Shown here in pieces: positions 49,340-59,709 of a stretch of 64,000 nt of DNA; position 1 is the stretch's first letter, and every line of letters starts with the position of its first letter. The stretch is from Moringa oleifera (Eukaryota > Streptophyta > Magnoliopsida > Brassicales > Moringaceae), in NCBI GenBank assembly GCA_021397835.1, contig JAJFZO010000731.1:868001-932000 (forward strand). Direction: 5' to 3'. The position numbers were made by a program, and so were the translations under genes. The notes below the pieces were generated by a model. That model had not been told where the DNA came from, did no database searches, and was given only the letters and a program-made list of their open reading frames with translations.

Positions 49340-52300
49340 TATGAGGACCGCAATTACCTCAGTAAGAAAAAAACTTATAGTTAAAAATATTGAAATTGGC
49401 AAAACTCCTCAATTCAAAAGAAAAATGTTATGAAATACCAAACATAAAATTAAATCACTCATGATTTTTTTACTAGGGAACTTGTGCCTTAGTATGCAAT
49501 GTGATAGTGTCAATGAAGGGATCTTCATAGTTGGTTTGTTCAAGAAATAGGCCCCGCTTGCCATATAACTAGTAAGCAAAATCTAAACCAATTTTGTTGA
49601 CGAATTTTGTACCACATTTGGTATATCTTGACGAAATGAATCATAGAACCGCAACGTTAATTTCTCTAGATTTATGATGACTACTAGCCAATGAGATCCA
49701 CAATATGGTATGGAACCAACAGTTACACACAATATAGATATAAATTAGAAACGAAATCAAGTCAATTATAGTTTTCATGATTACGAGAAGTAGGTAAATG
49801 AAAAAGAGTCACCTTATAACAGTATGTCAAGGTGGGTAACCATCGCAATATTTTTCATGCACACGATCTAAAAGTCCATCCCCCCAATTATGTGCTTCGT
49901 AATTTGAATGTGGAGGAGAGTAATCAGCATCCGAATCATTTTGGAAATCATGATAAATGTAATAAAAGACAGTCTCCAAATTTATATTAGTTATGTCAGG
50001 AGAATATATTTACATAAAATAAACGAGCAAACAAATATAAATAAAATTGATAAACTTACATAAAGTAAAAGATCACAAATACAAATATCTTGCGAATATA
50101 CAATAGAAAACTCTTTTTGCCTTTTGCGAAGTAGACTTAGGTACGCATCAATGTGCTGAAAAATCAGTGAATGAGGTTACGATTTAAGTAATCAAGACAC
50201 TATTTACAAGATATGATTTTGAAGATTAAAATACGACATACGATGTTAAGATCAAGACATGATTTACAAGATATGATTTTGAAGATTAAAATATGACATA
50301 CGATTTCAAGATCAAGATATGATTTCAAAATATACAATTTTAAGACCAAAACACGATTGTTGAAATCGATATTATACAAATCAATAAACAATTTGGCGAA
50401 GAAAATACAAAATTAGTTTACATTTTAGGGAATCATAGTATGAAATTAGATTATGAATTTAAAATTTTGGTTATAAATCAATTATTGTAACTATCATTTA
50501 ATGAAATAGTAATATATGATTAACTTACCGAGTCGTCAACACACACATTATTTTTCTTAAGATTACGAAACCAACCCGTACTAACACTATGGTCAATACC
50601 AACATCGCAACTATGTAAAAATTATCAAGTTAGAAAAAATAGTATGCAAGATACTAAAATATAAGTTATAAATATGAAAGGCTGCTTACTATGATGTCTC
50701 CCCCATGAATGTATTATATTCAGCGATGATCGACCTTGATATCTCCATTTTGGCATTAACAAGATGAGAAGATTTATGACATTTTGTCCTAGTAGCAAGG
50801 TCAACATATAGGCTGCACAATTGTCTAGACCATTTATGAGTCTTAACAACCAGCAATGCATTATCAACAACCTCTATTGGGACAATGTTCAACTCCATCA
50901 TAGCCTCAGCAGGGACTGCTACCTCCTCAATTGCCATTACAAAGGCTGTCAACTCAACCTCAATTAACCCTACAAAGGCCATCACATTCTCTTTTGCTTC
51001 TGCAATCGTCATTTTGTCATCACATGGCCCTTGTAGACCATTTCCTCACCATCTTGATTATTAACCTCATTATCTGCATCCTTCTTTTCATCTTATTCAT
51101 CATCATCCTCCTTATTCTCCTCTTCATCCTCTTCCTAATCTTCTTTTTCTTTCATTTATTTCTCAGCCTCATCCTTTATTTCATCGTCATCCTTGTCTTT
51201 CTCTTCTTCTTCCTCACTTGGATCCTCTTGAGACTCATCACTAAAGTCCTCAAACTCAGTAGACTCCTCTAAAATAACACGGTGTGATGTGGAGCTAGCA
51301 TCAAACCTCGAAAAAGATGTATCAAAAACCATTTTAGATTATGATTACAGAATAAAGATATGGAATCAATTGATGATAGAATTTATAAAATAAAAATAAT
51401 CATAAAAGAAGTTACCTTATCGTGCACTAGTCTTGGGACATAGTTTTGAATTGTAAGCTGGATGGATTTGAGGACACTCATTTGCTTTATATGACACCCC
51501 TCTTTAAGAGAATGCATGAGGTTTACTTTGCCTCTATGAGGTTTAATTTTACCTCTATAGCATCTAGATGATGATACACCTCTAAATCCCCCTCGATCTT
51601 CCTTTTAGCCTGAGACTCAATTGCCCCCTCGGTCATCTCCTCCCTGGGGTGATCCTCCCTCTCTTTCCTATCTCTCCCTTTCCTTCTTCTCCCTCCACTC
51701 TTTCTTCATGTCATCCTTCTCCATAATTGTATCTCTTAATCACTCAACAATTGCAAACTCCACCTGTTGCCGTTGTAAATAAGGATTCGTGAAATAAAAT
51801 AATTAGATGTCAATAAGTGAGATACATTACAAAGCTAAAAATTAATATCATAATAACAAACCTTTTATGTTTTTGAAAAGGATACTGGCAATTTTGTAGA
51901 CTTATATTAAGTGAGGACCTTAACTGTCTCGTTGATATCTTCACTTTTTGAACGTGCAGCTACAACAGCCACACTGGAGATCTTGTGGCTGCAAGGGTAG
52001 TATAGTCTCTTCAATACTAACATAATATAAGGCATGGTGCACAACATCATTTGGCTCCAATTTTACCTTAGCCCCCATCCAAACTCACAAAATCAAGGCT
52101 GAACTCAATAAATGAAGATATAAAACTTAAAAAAAAAAAAGATACAAGATACCAAATGAATATAGGAAGCTAAGAATAAGGATGAGAAATCAAAAATAAA
52201 GACATAAAAATAAGAAAGAATATACAAAATTACACAAATGAAGATACAAAATTGAGAAAGAAGATATGAAATCACACAAATGATGATATGAATTAAGAAA

Positions 52301-53530
52301 TAAATACAAAATCACACAATTGAAGATATGAATTAAGAAACAAAATACGAAATAACAATTAATATGCAAAACTAAGAATAAAAATATGAAATTAAAAATG
52401 AAGAGATGAAACTATGAAGAAAGATACGAAATACCAAAAAAATATACAAAATCACAAACTGAAGGTATGAAATAGTAAATGAATATATGAAACTAAGTAT
52501 GAAATCATAAGGCAGATATCGAAACTTACCCTATTTGTGAAGATCTTCTTACAGTCTCCACTGTGAGGCCTACGATGGAACCTCCATCAATATATTCGAG
52601 CCAAAGGTAAGTTAAAACTTGACAACTTAGTATCATACACATTGATAGTAAGTATTGCCTCGAATGTAAAAACCTATGAAAAAGAAAATCAATTTCTGTT
52701 TCACTAATTTGAACTGAAATAATTTAGTACCATGCACAAGTTCTATTTCATAAATCAAAAATCACAAATAATGAAAATAAATAAATAACATAAAAATTAA
52801 ATCGTACTTACATGCAACGCCTATACGAAACCATATGCATTATAGCTCAATTATCTTCCATTGCTTGATTTGCAACAGTCTTCTTAAAGTGCAACAAGGA
52901 GTTACAGTACACCTATGTGCTCCATGGGAAGTTGTTGAATGCTTCCAAATTGTCAACAAGATGAAATTACCATATAGGGACCTGTTGTCACTTGTCATAG
53001 CCTTTGAAAAAGCCATTTAATAGGTATAACAGTGCCAACTTCACTTTATCATCACGATCCTTAAACTCTCCTTATGGCAACCTTATCTTCACTTTACTAC
53101 CACTGAGTTTGTCTCTGCCCTCAAAGTATTTGACAAGGATGCCAGATGAATTAGCTTTAATATTTTTCGTGTCTGGTAGTTCTCTAAATTTCAACTTGAT
53201 CATTAGGTAAAATTCCACCTTGTTGAAATGGATTTCATTCTCACCAAGTCTGAACCAAATCTCATCCTTGCAATTTTATTGAATCTCTCAGAGCAACAAG
53301 TTATGGATAATGATCTCAAAGACGTTCAAATCATTGTGCACATGTAGGAAATGCCGAAAGCAAGTGTTAATAAATTTCTCCTTTTGTGAGCCCTCCAAAA
53401 TTTTCCTCAGAGTTGGGATGATGTTATTGTCACAGTGCTTCAGCATTTTTCCAATCTTTTGAGACTCTATGGGGCTCACATATGGCCTGAAAATAGCTTC
53501 AGTAGTGGTCATCTGCACATTGACTCAATA
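49340..53530 (-). pseudogene. DUF1985-Ulp1 (C48 protease-like) gene, element A, broken but with His/Asp/Cys codons kept
   Basis: The minus-strand start ATGACCACT is preceded directly by tgcag (near 53512), probably the acceptor of a leader intron. DUF1985-type words LKHCDNNIIPTLRKILEGSQ, HFLHVHNDLNVFEIIIHNLL and YLLNGFFKGYD run from 53450 to about 53000. A Glu/Arg-rich hinge lies near 51600-51700. The Ulp1 part holds WSRQLCSLYVDLATR (near 50800), GSHWLVVI (His codon 49693-49691), RFYDSF (Asp codon 49642-49640) and GNCGPHMLYIIEHL (Cys codon 49352-49350). The triad codons survive although stops elsewhere break the frame. The role of such cargo in MULEs is unknown. Confidence 0.8.
52090..52510. 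repeat. Degenerate short tandem repeat in intron of element A Ulp1 gene
   Basis: gaagatacaaaattgagaaa-like words repeat with a period near 20 bases. The position corresponds to 2390-2710 of element 1. Confidence 0.65.
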
Positions 53531-54199
53531 AAAAAAAACAGCCAAGCAAACAGATACTAAAATTAGGTTACGAATTCATACACATGATACTATTTCAGTA
53601 TAATTTGGTTACGATTTAATCAATTAGGATATGATTGTATAATACGTGGAACGATTTGGTCAAATAGTATACAATTTCTAGGTACGATTTTCTTAATGAG
53701 AATACAATAAATTATAAATGATTTCATAACATTATACAGTTTTTTGACATAAAACAACAGTAAAATCCAAAGAAAAGTGCTCAGCATCATATATTCAAAC
53801 TTTCAAAACCATAAAGTTAACTCAAAGATACAAAAAAAAAAAAGAACAATGAATCGTCTGACCCAGTAAGTAAGAAAATCCTAAATTTAATCATAATATA
53901 TCGTTTAAAACCATACTTTTATTAATTTCTTGATTTCTCGCTAACTTTTGAATTCTTTTTGAGCATTTATGTGCAACAAAAACTAAGATATCAACAGATA
54001 CTGATTGAATAAAGATGAAAAGAAATGGTGGAATGTAGCACGAAAGTAAAGAAAGGGAGAAAGAGAGATATTTGAGAGGTTTGATTTCTCATTTTTCTAT
54101 ACGTAGGCAAACAAGTAATTGCACAGTATTTATTAAGGGTAATTTGGTCCAAAAAACTTAAGAAGTGCTAAAAACAACATACATTATTAAAATTGGTTG

Positions 54200-54455
54200 T
54201 TTAGGTAAATGCCTATGTATGGGCACTTAAAAAAAATCTTCCCTAAAAAATAAGAGCAATTTTTTCTCAGAAAACAAATAAAATAATTTACAACACTGAG
54301 GATATTATGTTGATTTGAACAACAACTACGAAAATATTTATAAGATGGCAGGCAAGGCAACCAAGAGGAAAATTCTTTTTTAGTCGTCCGTACAAGGATA
54401 TTTGTGTAAATAACTAATATTAGTAATGTATTTATTTTTATCACTTTTTACACAC
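54200..54455. other. Junction between elements A and B
   Basis: About 250 bases separate the facing Ulp1-side ends. Part (54205-54245, gtaaatgcctatgtatgggc) resembles the flank of element 1 at 4480-4525, so element A may extend into it. No gene is present. Confidence 0.4.
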
Positions 54456-55079
54456 TTTAAGACAAAATTACCCTTTACAGAACATGTGCAATTACTTACT
54501 TGTCCAACTATAGAATATGAAAAGTTAAACATCTCAAACGTTTCTCTTTCCCTCTCTCCTAATTCTAGTGCTAAGCTTTACCACTTAGCTCATTGAGCTT
54601 CGGCTCTCTTCATTCGGTATCTGATGATTTCTTTACTTTCTTTGTAAGCCAACTTTTGAAGAATATCTGCAAGCTATTGAATCACTAAGAAATCAATAGG
54701 GGTATGATTTCAAACATATATTCTGTTCAAATTTCTCTAGGTTTTTTGCTTATTGAATACCCACGGATGAAATCCTCCCCTCATATTTGATTCAACGATT
54801 GTTTAAATATTTTTTGAGTTTAATCTATGAGTTTGAAAGCTTCTTCAATAGTTTTTGAATCGTTTTCTAAGGATTTGGTATTGGTTTTAGAATCTGCGAT
54901 GTTTGGGTATATTACTGTGTTTTATTTTTCATTTTTCTTTTGATACATTAAAATTAAAAAATTTCTCTAGGTATACGTATAGGTATCGCATGCTTAGGAC
55001 TTTATTTTTTGGTTTGTTGGCTTCAAGGTTAAGGTGCATTTATATGCAACGGTTCATCACATTCATGACCTCATAATAA

Positions 55080-55343
55080 TAATCATATCTAGTTAATGAA
55101 ATCGTAACCTATTTTGGTAATCGTACTATTTTTTTATGCAATCTTACAGTGATTACTTAAATCGTACCTTGTTTGCTTATTTACCTTATTTGTTTAAAAT
55201 CGTAACTTTTTTGCTTAAATCGTACCTTATTTGTTTAAAATCGTACCTTGTTTTGCTTTAATCGTACCTTATTTAAAACAATCGTATCATAACCTTAAAA
55301 TTGTAAAATATTCTTTTTTTACGTTTTTTTTAATCAAATGCAG
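55080..55343 (+). repeat. Array of AATCGTAC-type motifs in the Ulp1 leader of element B
   Basis: aaatcgtacc, aaatcgtaac and close variants occur about ten times in roughly 230 bases just before the tgcagATG start. Equivalent leaders in element 1 (3760-4010) and element A (53560-53710) carry the reverse complement, ggtacgattt and gttacgatt. Confidence 0.8.
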
Positions 55344-56279
55344 ATGGCAAGCAACCCTGTTTCTCATAAGCCATATATGACCCTCAAAGAGTCGTGGAAG
55401 ACTGAGAAGATACTCAAGCATTGCGACAATGATGTCATCCCTATTGTAAGGGTAATTTTAGATGACTCTGAGAATGAGAAGTTTAAAGGGACTTATTTAG
55501 GTCATTTCTTACATTTGTGTGCCGATTTTAACTTCTCTGGGATTATTGTCCATAATCTTCTACTTTGGGAGATTCAGTAGAACCGCGAGTTTCAGACTTA
55601 GGCAGAATGAGGTTCATTTCAGCAAAGTGAAATTCTGCCTAATCATTGGATTGAAGTTTGGCGAGCTACCAAACACAGACAATATTAAAGCTACTCCATC
55701 TGATATCCTAGCTAAATACTTCAGGGGGAGGGATAAGGTTAGTGGTAGTAGCATTAAGACGAGGTTGCTGCAAGGAGAGTTTGAGGAGGAAGATGACAAA
55801 CTAAAGTTAAAGTTGTTGTATTTGTTGAATGGGTTTCTTAAAGGTCACGATGAGCGGCAACAGGTCCCGATATGGCAGCTTCATTTGGTAGACAATTTAG
55901 AAGCTTTCAATAGCTTTTCGTGGGGCACATAGGTCTACTGTAACTCCTTATTGCATTTCAAGAAGATAATTGCAAATCGAATAAGCGATGCTAATGGGGT
56001 GAGCTACAATGCTTATGGCTTCGTATGGGCACTACATGTAAGGATTTTATTTTGTATTTTCTTTTTTTTTTTTAAGTTTCATTGAATTTTATATTAATCA
56101 ATTATAACTTCATTTTTCTTTCCACAGGTTTTTGCTTTTGAAGTGATTCCTGCTACCAACATGCATGGCATGAGGTTGTCAGGATTTAACTTGCCATTAC
56201 TAAGAATTTGTCGATAGAAGTTCCATCGCAGATCCCATAATGGAGATTGCAAGAAGATCTTCACAAACAGTGTAAGTAA

Positions 56280-56470
56280 TTTCGTGCCTTCATTTTGCAT
56301 TTCGTGCATTTTCCATTTCATGCCTTCTTCTTCCATTTCGTGCCTTTTTTCTCCATTTCATGCCTTATTTTTCTAATTTCGTGCCCTTTTTCTCTAATTT
56401 TCTGTCTACATTTTCATTTCGTGACTTCATTTTTCATTTTCACATCTTCATTTTCATGTTGTGCCTAAAT
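56280..56470. repeat. Degenerate short tandem repeat in intron of element B Ulp1 gene
   Basis: catttcgtgccttctt-like words repeat with a period of about 20-26 bases. It is the reverse-complement counterpart of the tracts at 2390-2710 and 52090-52510. Confidence 0.65.
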
Positions 56471-57788
56471 TTTTTTTTTTTGTATATTCATTATTAATTT
56501 TGTACCTTTATTTGTATTTTCAGATGGGGGCTACGTTAAATTTGGAGTCAACTATTGCTGAGTGTCAAGCCCCATACTATGCTGGGATTAAAGACACTGT
56601 TATGCAATTGCAAGCTACTAAGGCCAATGTGCCTACCCTACAATCGATTCAGGATGATGACATCGTGAAGTCTCCTAATCAAAATAAGGTTACGAATTCG
56701 TCATCTTCTTTGCGTAAAACATGCAAGGTAAGGGAGAGGATTACTAATGAAGAAGAAAGAATTATTGATGAGTCAGAGCCGGACTTAAGGGAAAGGGATA
56801 TTGAGAGGGAGGCACCTGGCGCTGAAAGGGTTGTACAGGATTCAGATGTTTACCGTTGCCTCACTGATATGGAGACGAAATTAGATCTTCTCGAGGCGAA
56901 GGTAAATCGCATGGATTCAAACAACGAAAGATGCCATCAGGAGCCAATGGTGATCTTAAAATCCATCCAATTCTCTTTATAAGGATATGGATTTGGTGGC
57001 CGAGATCTCCAACTATGTCAAATCCAGTTCCCAATAAGGTAGTTGTCTTCATATGTTTTGTGACCAATCTATTTCAATTGTTTTTTTTTTTTTTGGTTTC
57101 GTGTATTGTTAGTAATTATATTTTTCTTTCGTACATTATTAAATGTGACGTCCTAATTTAGTACATTTTTTTTTGTGTGTTATTTCAAACTCAGCCCAAT
57201 AGGGTTTGGTTCCTGCAGGGCAATGCCACGAAACAAAAGCCACTACAGGGCCAATGGAAGAAGTTGTCACTATAGGGCCATGCAGTGATGACATCAGGGC
57301 TCATGTTCGGTTACATGAAGAATTGCCATCTGCAGGATCACCGAAGAGGACTTCAATGAGGGACTTGGCTCTTATCCCAGTTGAGGCAACTGATAATGTG
57401 ATTTCGATTGTCAGAACTCGTAAATGGTCAAGACAACTATGCGTTCCATATGTCGACCTTAACATTGGGCATAAAAAAGCCAAGTCCGCTCACATGGTGA
57501 GTGCAAAGCTTAAAATCTCAGACAAGATCATCACTGCATTCAACGAGTTCATGAAGGGCCAATCATAGTAAATAATTTACATATATGTTGCCTACTATTG
57601 GTTTGAATTTTAATTTTTTCACTTTTTTCTCACACTTTGTTTTCATTTCCTCTAGCTGCAATGCAGGTATTGGCCATTCAGTCAGCGTGGACTGGTTCAA
57701 AGTCTTAATTGACAATAATGAATGGATCAATGACTCTGTAAGTTTGTAATTTTTTACACTATTGCTTAGATGTCGTGTCTTTATTTTG

Positions 57789-58050
57789 TACCCTGATTCA
57801 TAGTTTTGTAATCAAATTAGAATTTGTATCTCAATTTTGTATCATGATTCATAGTTTTGTAAACCAAATTAGAATTCATATCTCAATTTCTTACCATGAT
57901 TCATAGTTCCATAACCAAATTAGAATTCGTACCTTCATTTCGTAACATGATTCATAGTTCCATAACCAAATTAGAAATCGTATCTTCATTTCGTACCATG
58001 ATTCCTAGTATTGTAACCAAATTAGAATTCGTGCCTTTATTTCGTACCTT
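57789..58050. repeat. 51-bp tandem repeat, five units, in intron of element B Ulp1 gene
   Basis: Each unit contains catgattcatagttccata and accaaattagaattcgtacc with a few differences. The units lie between the exon ending at 57738 and the HIDAYLHIL exon at 58102. Because 51 is a multiple of 3 the tract reads as a 17-residue peptide repeat, but it is intronic. Confidence 0.85.
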
Positions 58051-59019
58051 TATTCACTCATTTTGTAACTTATTGATATCACTTTTCTGATGTCTCCACC
58101 AGCACATTGATGCATATTTGCATATCCTTCGGAGAAGGCAAGGGGAGCTGCCTGAGCAATATGCACAAGATATCTGCATCTGTGATCCTTGGCTCTATAT
58201 AAGTTCATTGATCATTAAGGTAATTTATCTGATTTCCTATTCAATTTGTTTGTTGACTTTGTTTTATTGTTCAAATTTGCAGACGTCATTTTATTACATT
58301 TACAACGAATATCAAAAGGATCCATATGCTAATTATCTTTCGTCACACTCAAACTTTGAAGCACATAAATAGGATGAAGATTTCTTAGACCGTTTGCGAG
58401 GTAAATTTTCAAATGATTGTCCTACTTAGGATACTGTAAAAAAGGTGACTTATTTTCATTAGTTTTGCTTTATTAACTTTTTTTTTCAATATTATGAGTG
58501 CTCAGTAATGATATTTAAACAATATTTAATGTAGCTGATGGTTCCTTGCCACGTTAAAGGATCTCACTGGCTCTTAATTGTTATAAACTTATGAAAATTT
58601 ACTTCTTCTGTCAAGACATACCAATTGAGGTGCGCATTTGGCAGTAAAACCCATTTAGGTTTATGCTAACTAGTTATATGGCGAGGGACAAATATTTTAT
58701 ACGAAAATCAGATGCCAAAATGCCAAATCTTCCACTTTCATGCACATTAGAGCCGAAGAACAAGGTCTTTCAGCAAAGAAGAAGGCAAGTCCTTTTTCTA
58801 TTTTGTGTTATTATCGAACAATTTTTGTTGAATGTCCCTTTTTAATCTTAATTATGTTTTTTTTTTATAGTGGCAATTATGGTCCTCACATGCTCTATAT
58901 TATGGAACATTTACTACTTAAGAAGTATTTAAAATACACTGACAAGGATATGTTAGACATTAAAAATTACATGGCAATATATATATTTGCCAACTCTACT
59001 GTAGATGATAGTCATTGAT

Positions 59020-59700
59020 TCATTTTTTTTTTCTTTTTATTCAATGTATTTATTTTGTATATACATTTGCCAATTGTATATAACATTTTTTTAATTCATT
59101 AGAAATTATACAGTGTATTTATTTTGTATATGCAGTTAAAAATTTTATGAAACATTTTTTTTGTCAATAGAAATTATATTTACGTAAAAAATGTGTAAGA
59201 TGTACTAATCAGGTTATGAATTTTGGTAACCGCTCCTTCATAATTTTTCCAACTTATCAATCAAATTATGAATTTTAGTCATGATTTCATCATAATTATG
59301 TAGGATTTACTAATCAAGTTACAAATTTTAGTCACAATTTCATTATATAAGTTTGCACAATTTCCTAATCAAGTTACGAATATTACTCATGATTTACTAA
59401 TCGAGCTATGATTTCATAATCAAGTTACGAATTTAATGTATGAAAATAAGGTACACTGATACTATGATAATCACACGATTTATAAAATATGAGATAATTT
59501 ATTATATGATTTGCTAATTAAGTTACGGTTTGTGGTGAAAACATTTTCAAAGTGTTAGTTACATTATCAACATTACATCAATTGATCTACATGTAACAAT
59601 TAAAACTATATAAAAACTTAAAATCTAAATCTATAGTGATATAGAAGTTAAAAATCATCAATATCATCAAAATAATACGATTTATCATAAGTCAATAGTA
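59020..59700. other. AT-rich spacer between the two convergent genes of element B
   Basis: Non-coding. It contains repeated aatcaagttacgaatt, gattaagttacggttt and similar words (59210-59530), the same motif class as elsewhere in the element. Confidence 0.6.
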
Positions 59701-59709
59701 CAATCATCT

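Larger units (their letters stand above)
44990..54200. mobile_element. Mutator-like element A (transposase plus DUF1985-Ulp1, tail to tail)
   Basis: The left part carries a MULE transposase on the plus strand (45922-48604). The right part carries a DUF1985-Ulp1 gene on the minus strand (53530-49340). The left end resembles the reverse complement of the right end of element B (acttaaatat followed by a T/A run, then a TCTCTCTTT word). The right end resembles element 1 and the reverse complement of the left end of B (ggtaatttggtcc at 54139-54151 versus aaaattaccctt at 54470). The element is about 9.2 kb. The gene pair and architecture are those of KI/CUMULE-type MULEs. Terminal bases and the 9-11 bp target duplication were not resolved. 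Confidence 0.8.
55344..59018 (+). pseudogene. DUF1985-Ulp1 (C48 protease-like) gene, element B, catalytic Cys lost
   Basis: The start follows tgcag directly. The DUF1985 part is KPYMTLKESWKTEKILKHCD, RLLQGEFEEEDDKLKLKLLY and GVSYNAYGFVWALHV (55350-56040), with a stop (TAG at 55578) and a deletion compared with element 1. 56524-56980 is a charged hinge and helix (LTDMETKLDLLEAKVNRMD). 57206-57568 holds RKWSRQLCVPYVDLNIGHK. Ulp1 exons: GIGHSVSVDWFKV with NEWINDS (57667-57738, then gtaag), HIDAYLHILRRRQGELPEQY (58102 onward), TSFYYIYNEYQKDPYANYLS (58283 onward) and VPCHVKGSHWLLIVINL (58543-58590; His codon 58565-58567), then SGNYGPHMLYIMEHLL (from 58871). Tyr at 58878-58880 stands where element A has the catalytic Cys. 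Confidence 0.8.

Noticed and set aside
57896..58090. Open frame with a 17-residue peptide repeat
   Set aside because: It is the 51-bp tandem repeat in an intron of the element B Ulp1 gene, not a repeat protein.
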